A program made the position numbers and the translations under genes. From an uncultured Paracoccus sp. (GTDB lineage Bacteria; Pseudomonadota; Alphaproteobacteria; Rhodobacterales; Rhodobacteraceae), in the NCBI GenBank assembly GCA_934533075.1, contig CAKTBJ010000035.1, forward strand, positions 1 to 30,138: a stretch of 30,138 bases of DNA, read 5' to 3'. The notes under the pieces are model-generated. The model was not told where the DNA came from. It ran no database searches and saw nothing but the letters and a program-made list of their open reading frames with translations. Of this stretch, positions 1 through 7,933 are shown piece after piece. Within the stretch, counting starts at the first letter, position 1. Each line of letters opens with the position of its first letter.

Positions 1-35
1 GGGGGGGGGGGGGGGGGGGGGGCGCCCCCCCCCCC
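1..35. other. G and C homopolymer run at window edge, probable artefact
   Basis: There are 22 G residues, then CG, then 11 C residues. G11-C-G-C11 is a perfect palindrome. Runs like this are typical of a mis-assembled contig end or of low-signal poly-G reads, and nothing biological can be read from them. The real sequence probably begins at or after position 36. Confidence 0.6.
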
Positions 36-59
36 GTGCGGACCCAACTGGGTCCGCAC
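36..59. repeat. Perfect inverted repeat, 11-bp stem with 2-nt loop
   Basis: GTGCGGACCCA is followed by AC and then TGGGTCCGCAC, an 11-bp perfect stem that would fold as a 10-bp stem with a 4-nt loop. It lies directly beside the homopolymer run and about 200 bp beyond the end of der. There is no U-tract on either strand. It could be a terminator of an unseen gene to the left, or part of a fold-back artefact at the contig end. Confidence 0.5.
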
Positions 60-97
60 CACGATAAAAACAATGCGCGCACCTGCGCGCTCTGTTT

Positions 98-117
98 GGC
101 CGCCAACAGGCGGCCTT
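98..117 (+). terminator. Possible weak hairpin terminator between the contig edge and der
   Basis: GGCCGCC, loop AACA, then GGCGGCC and TT form a 7-bp perfect stem on the plus strand. The U-tract is only two bases, so termination would be weak or Rho-assisted. It could serve a gene entering from the left or, read on the other strand, the der operon. The rest of 60-257 shows no gene that I can recognise. Confidence 0.3.
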
Positions 118-257
118 CCGACCTCACCACCACCCCAGCACCACAATTCGCCGCTGGGGCCGGGCGGCAGCGCCGGGCTGCCAAGCCCCGCAGGGGCGCA
201 GGCGGGCCGATCCGTCCTCTGGGTCAGTCGCGACATCGGCGGGGGTATTCCGCCGCC

Positions 258-1733
258 TTACATTCCCTTGGGCTTCTGCTTGTCGCGGTGTTTGTGCAGC
301 GCGCCGGTGCGGCGCGGGGTGCCGGGGGCGCGGTCCTTGTAGGGATTATCCTTGCCCTGGTCGCGGAAGATCAGCCGGATCGGCGTGCCCGGCAAATTGA
401 AATCCACCCGCAAGCCGTTGATCAGGAACCGGCGATAGCTGTCGGGGATCTGGTCGGTATGGGTGGCCTTGACGATGAAGCCCGGCGGGCGCGTCTTGAC
501 CTGGGTCATGTAGCGCAGCCGGATGCGCCGCCCGCCCGGCGCCGGGGGCGGATGCGCCTCGGTCATCGCCCGCAGCCAGTCGTTCAGCTTTGCCGTGCCG
601 ATGCGGCGGTTCCAGACCTCATGCGCCGACAGGATCGCCGCATGCAGCCGGTCCATGCCCTTGCCGGTCCGCGCCGAAACCGTGACCAGAGGCGCGCCGC
701 GCAGCTGCGGCAGCAGCCGGTCGAAGGCCTCGCGCAGCGCCTTCAGCTTTTCGGGCTTGTCGCCCTCAAGGTCCCATTTGTTCGCGGCGACGACGACCGC
801 GCGTCCCTCGGTCTCGGCAAAGTCCGCGATGCGCAGGTCCTGCTGCTCGAAGGGCACGGCCACGTCCAGCAGCACCACCACGACCTCGGCAAAGCGCACC
901 GCCCGCAGCCCGTCCGCGACGGAAAGCTTCTCCACCTTGTCGACCACGCGCGCCTTCTTGCGCATGCCGGCGGTGTCCCAGATGCGCATGGGCGTGCCCA
1001 TGAACTCGGTCCGCACGGAAATCGCGTCGCGGGTGATGCCGGCCTCCGGGCCGGTCAGCAGCCGGTCCTCGCCGATGATCCGGTTGATCAGCGTGGACTT
1101 GCCGGCATTCGGCCGCCCGATCACCGCCAGTTGCAGGGGCCGCGCCGCCGAGGGCCGCCAGGCCTCGCTGTCCTCGTCCTCGGCGCCCTCGGGCAGGTCG
1201 ACCTCGACCTGAGGCTCGATCGGGGGCCGCTCGACCGCCACCTGATCGGCCAGCGGCAGCAGCGCGCGATACAGGTCGTCCATGCCCTCGCCATGCTCGG
1301 CCGACAGGCGAAGCGGCTCGCCCAGGCCAAGGCTCCAGCCCTCCATCGCCCCGTCCTCGCCGGCGCGGCCCTCGGCCTTGTTGGCGGCGACGATCACATG
1401 GCGGGCGCGCTTGCGCAGGATCTCCGCGAAATATTCGTCGGCCGAGGTCAGCCCGGCGCGGGCATCGTAAAGGAACAGGCAGATGTCTGCCTCGTCCACC
1501 GCGCGCTCGGTCAACCGGCGCATGCGGCCTTGCAGGCTGTCATCCTCGGCCATCTCAAGGCCCGCGCTGTCGATGACGACAAAGCGCAGGTCGCCCAGCC
1601 GCCCGTCGCCCTCGCGCAGGTCGCGGGTGACGCCGGGCTGGTCGTCGACCAGCGCCAGCCGCCGGCCCACGAGGCGGTTGAACAGGGTGGACTTGCCCAC
1701 ATTGGGCCGCCCGACGATGGCAAGGGTGAACAT
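258..1733 (-). CDS. der: GTPase Der (EngA), ribosome assembly factor
   Basis: Der is a double GTPase needed for late assembly of the 50S ribosomal subunit. The 491-residue protein has the full family layout. The first G domain has P-loop GRPNVGKS at 8-15, switch PGVTRD at 33-38, DSAG at 55-58 and NKAE at 118-121. An acidic linker follows around 172-197. The second G domain has GRPNAGKS at 206-213, DTAG at 253-256 and NKWD at 318-321. A KH-like RNA-binding domain and a basic tail finish it. The first domain has NKAE where NKxD is usual. The start ATG shares one base with the stop of the upstream bamB gene (TGATG), so translation is probably coupled. It is the last gene of the rarD-TPR-bamB-der operon. 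Confidence 0.97.
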   Translation of the reverse strand: MFTLAIVGRPNVGKSTLFNRLVGRRLALVDDQPGVTRDLREGDGRLGDLRFVVIDSAGLEMAEDDSLQGRMRRLTERAVDEADICLFLYDARAGLTSADEYFAEILRKRARHVIVAANKAEGRAGEDGAMEGWSLGLGEPLRLSAEHGEGMDDLYRALLPLADQVAVERPPIEPQVEVDLPEGAEDEDSEAWRPSAARPLQLAVIGRPNAGKSTLINRIIGEDRLLTGPEAGITRDAISVRTEFMGTPMRIWDTAGMRKKARVVDKVEKLSVADGLRAVRFAEVVVVLLDVAVPFEQQDLRIADFAETEGRAVVVAANKWDLEGDKPEKLKALREAFDRLLPQLRGAPLVTVSARTGKGMDRLHAAILSAHEVWNRRIGTAKLNDWLRAMTEAHPPPAPGGRRIRLRYMTQVKTRPPGFIVKATHTDQIPDSYRRFLINGLRVDFNLPGTPIRLIFRDQGKDNPYKDRAPGTPRRTGALHKHRDKQKPKGM

Positions 1734-3094
1734 CAGCGGAAAGCCAGCAATTGCCCGGTGCGGCTGGTGACGTAAAGCGAGCCGCCGGCCACGGCGGGCG
1801 CGGTGGCCGCGCCACCGGGGATCGCCGCCTGCCCGACCAGCGCCCCGCTGGCCGGGTCGAAGCTGCGCAGCACCCCGTCCGAGGAGGCCACGATCAGCCG
1901 CCCGCCGGCCAGAACCGGCCCGTAATGCGCCCAGACCTGTTCCTGCCGCCTCACCCGCGCATCGACGAATTCCGGCAGCGGCACCGCCCAGATGCGGGCG
2001 CCGTTGGCGCGGTCCAGCCGGATCAGCCGCGAGGCGTCATCGACGGCAAAGACCGAGTTCCCGGCCACGACCGGCGCCGACAGGGCGCCATCGTCATGCG
2101 ACCAGAGTTGCATGCCGGTCGCCCGGTCGAAGGCGGCGATGCGGCCCGAGCTGGTGCCGGCCACCACCATGTCGCCGGCGATCACCGGCTCGCCGGTCAT
2201 GTCGCGGATCAGGGCGATGGCGCGGCCGGCGCGGCTGCCGGCGATCTGCGCGGACCAGCGTTCGGTTCCCGTCGCGCGGTCTACGGCCAGAATCTGCCCC
2301 GAAGTCGAGGGGAACACGACCAGATCGCCCGCGACAGCCGGCGCGGCGCTGCCCTGCCAGCCGGCGATGTCGCGGCGCAGCGTCACCTGCCATTGCATGC
2401 GCCCGTCGCTGGCGCGGATCGCCCAGCCGGTGCCGTCGCGCCCCACCGCATAGACCGAGCCGCCGGCGATGGTGGCGCCGCCGCTGATCGGCGCGTCCAG
2501 CCGCTGCCGCCACGCCACCCGGCCCGAGGCGGCATCCAGCGCCACCACCTCGCCGAAGCCGGTGGTGGCGACGACCAGCCCGCCCTCATAGGACAGTCCG
2601 CCGCCGGAGACGGAGGCCGTGGTCTCGCGCGGGGGGGTGAGGTCCACGCTCCAGACGGTGCCGCCGCCGGTGGTCACGGCGGTGACGCGCGACATCGCGT
2701 CCATCGCGAAGACCAGCCCGCCGCCGATGACGGGCGCGGCGGTGATGCGGTGGCGGCGGCCCTCCGGCGTGCCGATATTGGCGGCGAAGGCCAGCCGCTG
2801 CTGGCTGCCCAGCGCGACATGGCCGCCGTCATGGGCGGCATTGCCGGCCGGGTGCGTCCATTCGGCATTGCCGCGCGCGCCCGGCAGCGACAGGGCCGTG
2901 GTGGTGGGCTGCACGGTACCCTCGACCGCCGGACCGTCCGGGGTCAGCACGGCGCGGGTATCCAGCCGCTGGCCTTCGAGGATCAGCTCGCGCTCGCGGC
3001 AGCCGGCCAGGGCCAGCCCGGCCAGCGGCAGCAGCAGCGCGGCGCGACGCGACAGCCGGGCGGGCGGGTTCGTCGGTGTCGAGGATCGGGGCAT
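1733..3094 (-). CDS. bamB: BamB-like outer-membrane assembly lipoprotein (PQQ-type beta-propeller)
   Basis: This 453-residue protein has a lipoprotein signal (SRRAALLL, then lipobox LALAGC with the lipidated Cys at about 32) followed by PQQ/pyrrolo-quinoline-type beta-propeller repeats. The repeats carry recurring patterns such as [27 protein letters not shown] and [13 protein letters not shown]. BamB is the periplasmic scaffold of the BAM complex that inserts outer-membrane beta-barrels. The adjacent TPR protein and Der match the usual bacterial order yfgM-bamB-der. I chose the ATG at 3094 rather than the in-frame ATG six codons upstream because an AGAGGA ribosome-binding site lies between the two. 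The stop overlaps the der start by one base. Confidence 0.9.
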   Translation of the reverse strand: MPRSSTPTNPPARLSRRAALLLPLAGLALAGCRERELILEGQRLDTRAVLTPDGPAVEGTVQPTTTALSLPGARGNAEWTHPAGNAAHDGGHVALGSQQRLAFAANIGTPEGRRHRITAAPVIGGGLVFAMDAMSRVTAVTTGGGTVWSVDLTPPRETTASVSGGGLSYEGGLVVATTGFGEVVALDAASGRVAWRQRLDAPISGGATIAGGSVYAVGRDGTGWAIRASDGRMQWQVTLRRDIAGWQGSAAPAVAGDLVVFPSTSGQILAVDRATGTERWSAQIAGSRAGRAIALIRDMTGEPVIAGDMVVAGTSSGRIAAFDRATGMQLWSHDDGALSAPVVAGNSVFAVDDASRLIRLDRANGARIWAVPLPEFVDARVRRQEQVWAHYGPVLAGGRLIVASSDGVLRSFDPASGALVGQAAIPGGAATAPAVAGGSLYVTSRTGQLLAFR

Positions 3095-3137
3095 CCGGGG
3101 CTTTCCTCTCATTCAGGGCGCGCGCAGGGGGCGCGGC

Positions 3138-3860
3138 TCAGTCGGCGGCGGTGCCGTTGGGGGTGGCTGCGGGCGCGGCAGGCTCGGGCAGCGGCGAGGG
3201 CGGCGCCACCTCGCCCAGCGCGATCAGCGTGCTGGCGAGGCGGCGGCTCATCTGCTCGGACAGCCCGTCCTCCTCCTGGATCTTGCGGATCAGGTCGGCG
3301 GCATCGGCATCGCGGCCGGCGCCGATCAGGGCGATGGCCTTCTGCTCCAGCGCCAGCAGGCGGAAGGGCGCGCCGGGGGCGGAGAGGCGCATCAGCACCT
3401 CGTCGCGGGCGGCGAGGTCCATCGCCGGGTCCTCCATCACCGCCTTCAGCAGCGCCAGGTCGCGCAGCAGCGCGGCGCCGCCCGGACCCTTGGCGCCCTC
3501 GGCGGCGGCGGCCGCGTCGCGCAGCATCTGGGCGGATTCGGCGGGCTTGCCGGCCTCGGCGGTCAGGCCGGCGGCCAGCATGGCCTGCACCAGTTCCTGC
3601 GCGCGGGTCTCGCCGCCCTCGATCGCGGTCATGGCGGCGGCCGGGTCGGGGCTGGCCTGCGCGGCCAGAACGGCATCGCCAAACCCCTCGGCGCCAAGGC
3701 GGTTGCGATGGGCGTTGTATTCATACCAGGCGGTGCCGCCGACCACCACCAGCACCAGCGCCAGCGCGATCCAGCCATAGCGGCGGAAGGCGCGGAACAG
3801 GCGGTCGCGGCGCAGTTCCTCGGTCACTTCGTCGATGAAGCTGTCGTTCTGGTTAGTCAT
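3138..3860 (-). CDS. YfgM-like membrane-anchored TPR protein
   Basis: This is a 240-residue protein with a short cytoplasmic N-terminus (MTNQNDSFIDEVTEELRRDR), one membrane helix at about 29-46 (IALALVLVVVGG) and an Ala-rich helical periplasmic part consistent with TPR-like repeats. The topology and the place directly before bamB fit the YfgM / TPR_21 family, an ancillary subunit of the SecYEG translocon that hands substrates to periplasmic chaperones. The C-terminus is Pro/Ala-rich. An in-frame ATG six codons earlier exists, but the ATG at 3860 overlaps the rarD stop by 8 nt (ATGACTAA), a common coupling arrangement, so it is preferred. Function is assigned from fold and context rather than from close motif identity. 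Confidence 0.8.
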   Translation of the reverse strand: MTNQNDSFIDEVTEELRRDRLFRAFRRYGWIALALVLVVVGGTAWYEYNAHRNRLGAEGFGDAVLAAQASPDPAAAMTAIEGGETRAQELVQAMLAAGLTAEAGKPAESAQMLRDAAAAAEGAKGPGGAALLRDLALLKAVMEDPAMDLAARDEVLMRLSAPGAPFRLLALEQKAIALIGAGRDADAADLIRKIQEEDGLSEQMSRRLASTLIALGEVAPPSPLPEPAAPAATPNGTAAD

Positions 3861-4809
3861 GCGGCCCCCGGCTGGCATATCCGCCCCTTATAGCGGCCCC
3901 GGCGTTCGGGACAAGCGCCCCCGCCGCCGCCGCGGCCCGTGCCTGCGCCCGACCGGCGGAAATCAGGCTGGCCGCGTAAAGCGCCAGCGCCAGCCAGATC
4001 ATCGAGAAGGCGGCGAGGTGCCAACGGGTGAACGGCTCGGCCAGGACCAGCGTGGCGCAGAGGAATTGCAGGGTCGGGTTCAGATACATGGTGATGCCGG
4101 TGGTGGCCAGATCCACCCGCCGCGCGCCATAGGCGAAGGTCACCAGCGGCACGGCGGTGATCAGCCCGACGCCGACCAGCAGCGCCGTCCGCACGGGATC
4201 GTGTCCGAAGCCCGGCCCCGGCCCGGCATGGACCAGCCAGGCCAGCGCCAGCGGGGTCAGCACCGTGACCTCGGCGGCCACGGACATGAACGGGCCGAGG
4301 CTCATGCGCTTCTTCGCCAGCCCGTAGAAGGCGAAGGTGCCGGCCAGCGCCAGCGACACCCAGGGCGCCACGCCCAGGCCCGCCGTCAGCACCACCACTG
4401 CCGCGCAGGCCAGCGCCACCGCCAGCCATTGCGGCCAGGCCAGCCGCTCGCGCAGGAAGACCACACCCAGCGCCACGGAAAACAGCGGCATGATGTAATA
4501 GCCGAGGCTCGATTCGACGACGCGCCCGACCGAGATCGCCCAGATGAACAGGAACCAGTTCGAGGAGATCAGCAGCGCCGCCACCACCACCCGGCCGCGA
4601 TCCGGGCCGGTCACGGCGGGCACGATTCGCCCCAGCCGGCGCTGGACAGCGAGGATGAGGACGAAGAAGACCAGCGACCAGACGGTGCGATGCGCCAGAA
4701 TGGTCAGCGGCGGGGTTTCGCTGATGGCGTGGTAATAGAGCGGCGACAGCCCCCAGACCACGCAGGTGGCGAGGATGGCGGCGAACCCCCTGCTGCGCTG
4801 GGACAGCAT
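3853..4809 (-). CDS. rarD: RarD-type EamA/DMT-superfamily transporter
   Basis: This is a 318-residue inner-membrane protein with about ten hydrophobic helices, starting MLSQRSRGFAAILATCVVWG and carrying LSPLYYHAIS and SLGYYIMPLF, which are characteristic of RarD (the chloramphenicol-sensitive protein family). The substrate of RarD proteins is not established. The open frame continues far upstream, but the ATG at 4809 has an AAAAGG ribosome-binding site about 6 nt away and gives the normal family length and N-terminus. It is the first gene of the rarD-TPR-bamB-der operon, and its stop overlaps the TPR gene start by 8 nt. Confidence 0.88.
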   Translation of the reverse strand: MLSQRSRGFAAILATCVVWGLSPLYYHAISETPPLTILAHRTVWSLVFFVLILAVQRRLGRIVPAVTGPDRGRVVVAALLISSNWFLFIWAISVGRVVESSLGYYIMPLFSVALGVVFLRERLAWPQWLAVALACAAVVVLTAGLGVAPWVSLALAGTFAFYGLAKKRMSLGPFMSVAAEVTVLTPLALAWLVHAGPGPGFGHDPVRTALLVGVGLITAVPLVTFAYGARRVDLATTGITMYLNPTLQFLCATLVLAEPFTRWHLAAFSMIWLALALYAASLISAGRAQARAAAAAGALVPNAGAAIRGGYASRGPHD

Positions 4810-4985
4810 GGCTGCCTTTTCTCCGTATCGTGGCGGGACGGCGGCGAAACTGGCACAGGGACCGGGCGGAGGCAAGCCGGGCCGGATCGGGCGCCGCCCG
4901 GCATCCGGTTCCGCCTCCGGGGAAGGATGCGCGCGCCTGCGCGGGCGTCGATGGGGCGACATTTGCGAAGCGCCAGCCCGGCGGA

Positions 4986-5001
4986 GCGCCTGCGCAGGCG
5001 C
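4986..5001. repeat. 16-nt perfect palindrome upstream of rarD
   Basis: GCGCCTGCGCAGGCGC is its own reverse complement. It lies in the non-coding stretch between rarD and the HxlR-type regulator. It is in a very GC-rich context, so it may be incidental. Confidence 0.35.
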
Positions 5002-5037
5002 GGGCCGACAAGGGGGAAACGCCTTCCCGGCGCCCTT

Positions 5038-5075
5038 GCAGGGCTTGGAAAGGCGGCGCTGCCGCCCGGCCCTGC
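5038..5075 (-). terminator. Nested hairpin, probable terminator on the minus strand
   Basis: Read on the minus strand, GGCGGC, loop AGC, GCCGCC is followed by TTTCC. It is enclosed by an outer pairing of GCAGGGC with GCCCTGC. It sits downstream of the HxlR-type gene that ends at 5504 and upstream of rarD on the same strand, so it would separate the two transcription units. The U-tract is short. Confidence 0.45.
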
Positions 5076-5235
5076 GGCGCCCTCTCCCGCACGCGGATTC
5101 GGCGTCAGGGACGAAATCGGGGATTTTGCCGGCCGGTCCCGGCGGGAGGCGTTCCGGGTCGCCAAGCCCGGCGGTGAACGGGCCGCATCCCCGACCGGTC
5201 AGGCTACAGACAACATTCCAGATACCGGAATTCAA

Positions 5236-5502
5236 GCGATGCCCCCCCCCTGCGGAACGGCCTTGCCGCAATGCGTCAGCTGCGGGCCGAACCCGCGACG
5301 CCCCGCGCGCGGGGATGCGGCTGTTTCTCATGCCTGTAGGATTGTTTCCGGTGGCGCGACGCCCCGCACGCAGGAATGCGGCCGATCCGCGCGGCTGGCA
5401 GGCGGCACGGGCCTACGCGACGCCCCGCGCGAAGATGCGGCCCTCGCCGCTGCCAGCATCGCCGTTGCGGGCCACGACGCCCCCGCGCCGGCGTGGCCGG
5501 CC
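5236..5502 (+). CRISPR. CRISPR-like series of five degenerate repeats, 57-61 bp period
   Basis: Five related segments begin at 5236, 5295, 5356, 5417 and 5474. The middle three are clear: each begins GCGACGCCCCGC and ends ATGCGGC, 25-27 nt long. The first carries a palindromic core CCCCGCGCGCGGGG followed by ATG. They start exactly 61 bp apart. The outer two are more degenerate, at distances of 59 and 57. The intervening 32-34 nt segments are unlike one another. Repeat length, a CCCCGC/GCGGGG dyad followed by ATG, and the 61-bp period all resemble type I-E arrays, as I recall those repeats. No cas gene is in the window and the repeats are diverged, so this is at best a decayed or orphan array. 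A set of evenly spaced REP-type palindromes is the alternative. Confidence 0.35.
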
Positions 5503-5503
5503 A

Positions 5504-6154
5504 TCAGCGCCTTATCGAGAAATAGCCGGCGAAGCGCGCGGCGCGTGCGCCGTCGCCTTGCAGCACGATCCGCCCGGCTTCGGCCAGCGCCTGCGGGCCG
5601 GGACCGTAGAGCGCGCCGGCCAGCGCGTTGCCCGTCCCCTCCAGCCGGAAATCGCCCTGCGGGTCGGCGGCGGCGGCAACCAGCGGCGCGCCCTGCGCCG
5701 AGAAACCGACCTCGAACCCCTCCCTCCCCGACAGGAAGGCGGCGCGGATCGGGCTGCCGGCGGCCCGGCCCGCCTCCACCGTGGCCGAGATCGAGATCAT
5801 CAGCGCCGAGACGCTGATGAAGCGGCGCGGGTCGTGGCCGGGCAACAGCACGGCCCAGCGGCACAGCTCGCGCAGGACCGGATGCAGCGCCCGGCCCAGA
5901 TCGGTCAGCGCGTAAAGCCCGGCCTGCGGGTCATGCGCCACCACGCCGGCCTGCACCATCTGGCCCAGCCTTTGCGTCAGCACGCTGGCCGTCACCCCCG
6001 GCATGCCGGCGCGCAGCATCTGGAACCGCTTGGGCGCGAACATCAGCTCGCGCACCACCAGCAGCGCCCAGCGGTCGCCCACGGCGTTCAGCGCATGGGC
6101 GCCGAGGCACCCTTCGTCATAGCGCATACGCGGATTTTCGCCCCTCTCGCTCAT
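5504..6154 (-). CDS. HxlR-family transcriptional regulator with C-terminal SCP2-like domain
   Basis: This 216-residue protein has a winged-helix domain in its first half: YDEGCLGAHALNAVGDRWALLVVRE, then FQMLRAGMPGVTASVLTQRL, typical of the HxlR/MarR-like group. A conserved Cys lies at about 16. The second half (from about 105, ISVSALMISISATVEAG to RFAGYFSIRR) is not part of HxlR and resembles the SCP2 sterol-carrier-like domain found in some long HxlR proteins, which may bind a hydrophobic ligand. The start at 6154 is the first ATG that keeps the typical N-terminus; a second ATG lies nine codons in, at 6127, and neither has a clear ribosome-binding site. It is divergent from the DUF1428 gene, with 66 bp between, so it probably controls that gene. 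Confidence 0.85.
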   Translation of the reverse strand: MSERGENPRMRYDEGCLGAHALNAVGDRWALLVVRELMFAPKRFQMLRAGMPGVTASVLTQRLGQMVQAGVVAHDPQAGLYALTDLGRALHPVLRELCRWAVLLPGHDPRRFISVSALMISISATVEAGRAAGSPIRAAFLSGREGFEVGFSAQGAPLVAAAADPQGDFRLEGTGNALAGALYGPGPQALAEAGRIVLQGDGARAARFAGYFSIRR

Positions 6155-6168
6155 GACGCCACGATATT

Positions 6169-6185
6169 GGTTGCTTTTTACTACC
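6169..6185. promoter_or_regulatory. Possible HxlR operator in the divergent intergenic region
   Basis: GGTTGC, five T residues, then ACTACC form an imperfect dyad midway between the HxlR-type gene and the DUF1428 gene. It is the only AT-rich patch there and is a natural place for overlapping divergent promoters. The dyad matches only partly, so this rests mainly on position. Confidence 0.3.
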
Positions 6186-6220
6186 GCAAGCCCCAGCCTG
6201 TCGCCAGAGGAGGAGACACA

Positions 6221-6580
6221 ATGTCGCATTTTACCGGCTTCGTGCTGGCGGTGCCCACCGCCAACCGCCAGAAATACATCGACCACGCCAAGGCCGCCTG
6301 GCCGATGTTCCGCGACCGCGGCGCGCTGCGCATGGTCGAGGGCTGGGGGCTGGACGTGCCCCACGGCAAGCAGACCGACTTCTACCGCGCCACCCAGGCC
6401 AGGGACGACGAGACCGTGGTGTTCTCGTGGATCGAATGGCCGGACAAGGACACCGCCGATCGCGCCTATGCGGCGATGATGGCGGACGAGGCCCCGCCCC
6501 CCGGCATGGAGGAGATGCCCTTCGACGGCATGCGCATGTTCTGGGGCGGGTTCGAGCCGGTGGTGGATGTCCGCGCCTGA
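6221..6580 (+). CDS. DUF1428 family protein
   Basis: This 119-residue cytoplasmic protein begins MSHFTGFVLAVPTANRQKYI and contains GALRMVEGWGLDVPHGKQTDF, the layout of the DUF1428 family (E. coli YbaA type), a dimeric alpha/beta-barrel-like fold of unknown biochemical role. The start is fixed by a strong AGAGGAGGAG ribosome-binding site and the family N-terminus. It is transcribed away from the HxlR-type regulator and ends in a strong bidirectional terminator, so it is a single-gene unit. By analogy with other HxlR targets it may respond to a reactive small molecule, but that is inference. Confidence 0.88.
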   Translation: MSHFTGFVLAVPTANRQKYIDHAKAAWPMFRDRGALRMVEGWGLDVPHGKQTDFYRATQARDDETVVFSWIEWPDKDTADRAYAAMMADEAPPPGMEEMPFDGMRMFWGGFEPVVDVRA

Positions 6581-6608
6581 GGCGCGCCCCGCAGAAACGC
6601 CCCAAAAG

Positions 6609-6633
6609 AAAAGGCCGGCGCAAGCCGGCCTTT
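6609..6633. terminator. Bidirectional intrinsic terminator
   Basis: AAAGGCCGGC, loop GCAA, GCCGGCCTTT form a 10-bp perfect stem with A residues before and T residues after, so it works on either strand. It lies between the convergent DUF1428 and exported cyclophilin genes. Confidence 0.88.
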
Positions 6634-6652
6634 CGCGTCGCGGGTCGGGCGG

Positions 6653-7237
6653 TCACTCGACCACGGTGACCTTCAGCATGTAGTCGGGGGCCTCGACCTT
6701 GCCGTTCTGGTTGCCGTCGCCCTTCTTGATGGCCTCCAGCACCTCCCAGCCCTCGATCAACTGGCCGACCACGGTATATTGCCCGTTCAGCGACGGCGCC
6801 GGCGCCAGGTCGATGAAGAACTGGCTGTTGGCGCTGTCGCGGCTTTGCGAGCGCGCCATGCCCACGGTGCCGGCCTCGAAGGGACGGTCGCTGAACTCGG
6901 CCGGCAGGTTGCCCTTGTCCGAGCCGCCCATGCCCGCCCGCGACAGGTCGTCGCCCATGCGGCCGAACTGCACGTCGCCGGTCTGGGCCATGAAGCCCTC
7001 GATGACGCGGTGGAACACCACGCCGTCATAGGCGCCCTCGCGGGCCAGCGTCACCAGCCGCTCGACATGCTTCGGCGCCACGTCGGGGAACAGGTCCAGC
7101 GTGATGGTGCCCTTGGACTGGCCGGAGGCGTCGGCGACCTCGATCACCAGGTTCGGGCCGGGACCGTCCGTCGCCGCGATCGCGGCCCCGGCGCCCAGCG
7201 CGAGGGCGGAAGCGGAGGCGAGAACCAGCTTACGCAT
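6653..7237 (-). CDS. Exported cyclophilin-type peptidyl-prolyl isomerase
   Basis: This is a 194-residue protein with a Sec signal peptide (MRKLVLASASALALGAGAAIA, cut at about 21-22) followed by one cyclophilin domain. The family motifs are FHRVIEGFMAQTGD, with the catalytic Arg of FHR, and NSQFFIDL, with the Q-F-F core. It catalyses cis-trans isomerisation of proline bonds, here in the periplasm (PpiA-like). It overlaps the upstream cytoplasmic cyclophilin gene by 8 nt (ATGCGTAA), so the pair is translated from one message. The mature part looks like a tandem duplicate of its neighbour that gained a signal peptide. Confidence 0.93.
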   Translation of the reverse strand: MRKLVLASASALALGAGAAIAATDGPGPNLVIEVADASGQSKGTITLDLFPDVAPKHVERLVTLAREGAYDGVVFHRVIEGFMAQTGDVQFGRMGDDLSRAGMGGSDKGNLPAEFSDRPFEAGTVGMARSQSRDSANSQFFIDLAPAPSLNGQYTVVGQLIEGWEVLEAIKKGDGNQNGKVEAPDYMLKVTVVE

Positions 7238-7736
7238 CGGCGGCCACCCGCACGCGGATCATGTGGTCGGGCGAGGCCGGCGGCTCGCCGCGGACGATCT
7301 TGTCCACATGCTCCATGCCTTCGATGACGCGGCCGTAGACGGTATATTGCCCGTTCAGGAAGTGGTTGTCGGAAAAGTTGATGAAAAACTGGCTGTTGGC
7401 GCTGTTGGGGTTCGAGGACCGCGCCGCGCCCAGCGTGCCGCGATCATGCGGAATGCGCGAGAACTCGGCCGGCAGGTCGGGCAGGTCGCTGCCGCCGGTC
7501 CCGGCGCGGCGGGCATCGAAGCCGTTGTTCACATTGGCGAACTGCACATCGCCCGACTGCGCCATGAAACCGTCGATCACGCGGTGGAAGGCCACGCCGT
7601 CATAGGCGCCGGCGCGGGCCAGCTCCTTCATGCGCTCGGCATGGGCGGGGGCGATGTCGGGCAGCAGCGCGATCACCACATCCCCGTCCTTGAGGGTGAT
7701 GATGACAGTGTTTTCCGGGTCTTGGATCTCGGCCAT
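7230..7736 (-). CDS. ppiB: Cytoplasmic cyclophilin-type peptidyl-prolyl isomerase
   Basis: This is a 168-residue single cyclophilin domain without a signal peptide, starting MAEIQDPENTVIITLKDGD. The motifs FHRVIDGFMAQSGD and NSQFFINF mark the active site. It probably acts as a cytosolic proline isomerase like PpiB. The ATG at 7736 has a good AAGGAG site about 10 nt upstream; the open frame continues further upstream but without cyclophilin sequence. It is first in a two-gene operon with the exported cyclophilin and is divergent from pgk. Confidence 0.92.
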   Translation of the reverse strand: MAEIQDPENTVIITLKDGDVVIALLPDIAPAHAERMKELARAGAYDGVAFHRVIDGFMAQSGDVQFANVNNGFDARRAGTGGSDLPDLPAEFSRIPHDRGTLGAARSSNPNSANSQFFINFSDNHFLNGQYTVYGRVIEGMEHVDKIVRGEPPASPDHMIRVRVAADA

Positions 7737-7867
7737 GCGATGAAGGCTCCTTGGCTTGAAGGGCGGCCCGCAGCGCAGGCCCATGCGCCGGAGGTAAGCC
7801 ATCGCCGTCCCCCATGCAACGCCGGGCGGCGCCCCGCAGGCGGTCCCCTGCCGCCGGTCACGCGCTG

Positions 7868-7896
7868 TTGACGACAGGGCGCGCATGGGAAACAAC
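7868..7896 (+). promoter_or_regulatory. Possible pgk promoter (-35 TTGACG)
   Basis: TTGACG at 7868-7873 is a good -35 match upstream of pgk, but the hexamer at 17-bp spacing (AACAAC, 7891-7896) is a weak -10. No better candidate is visible in the 197 bp between ppiB and pgk. Confidence 0.25.
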
Positions 7897-7933
7897 CGTG
7901 CCGGATATGTGCAGCAAGGACCGGGATGCGCCG

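Noticed and set aside
5236..5502. Active CRISPR-Cas system
   Set aside because: No cas gene is present on either strand within the window and the repeats are too diverged for a functional array, so only a relic or look-alike is claimed.
36..5817. Very long plus-strand open frames opposite der, bamB, the TPR gene and rarD (up to 695 codons)
   Set aside because: They are antisense shadows. The extreme GC content removes stop codons from the opposite strand; the translations are Arg/Gly/His-rich and match no family, while the minus-strand genes have clear motifs and coupled starts.
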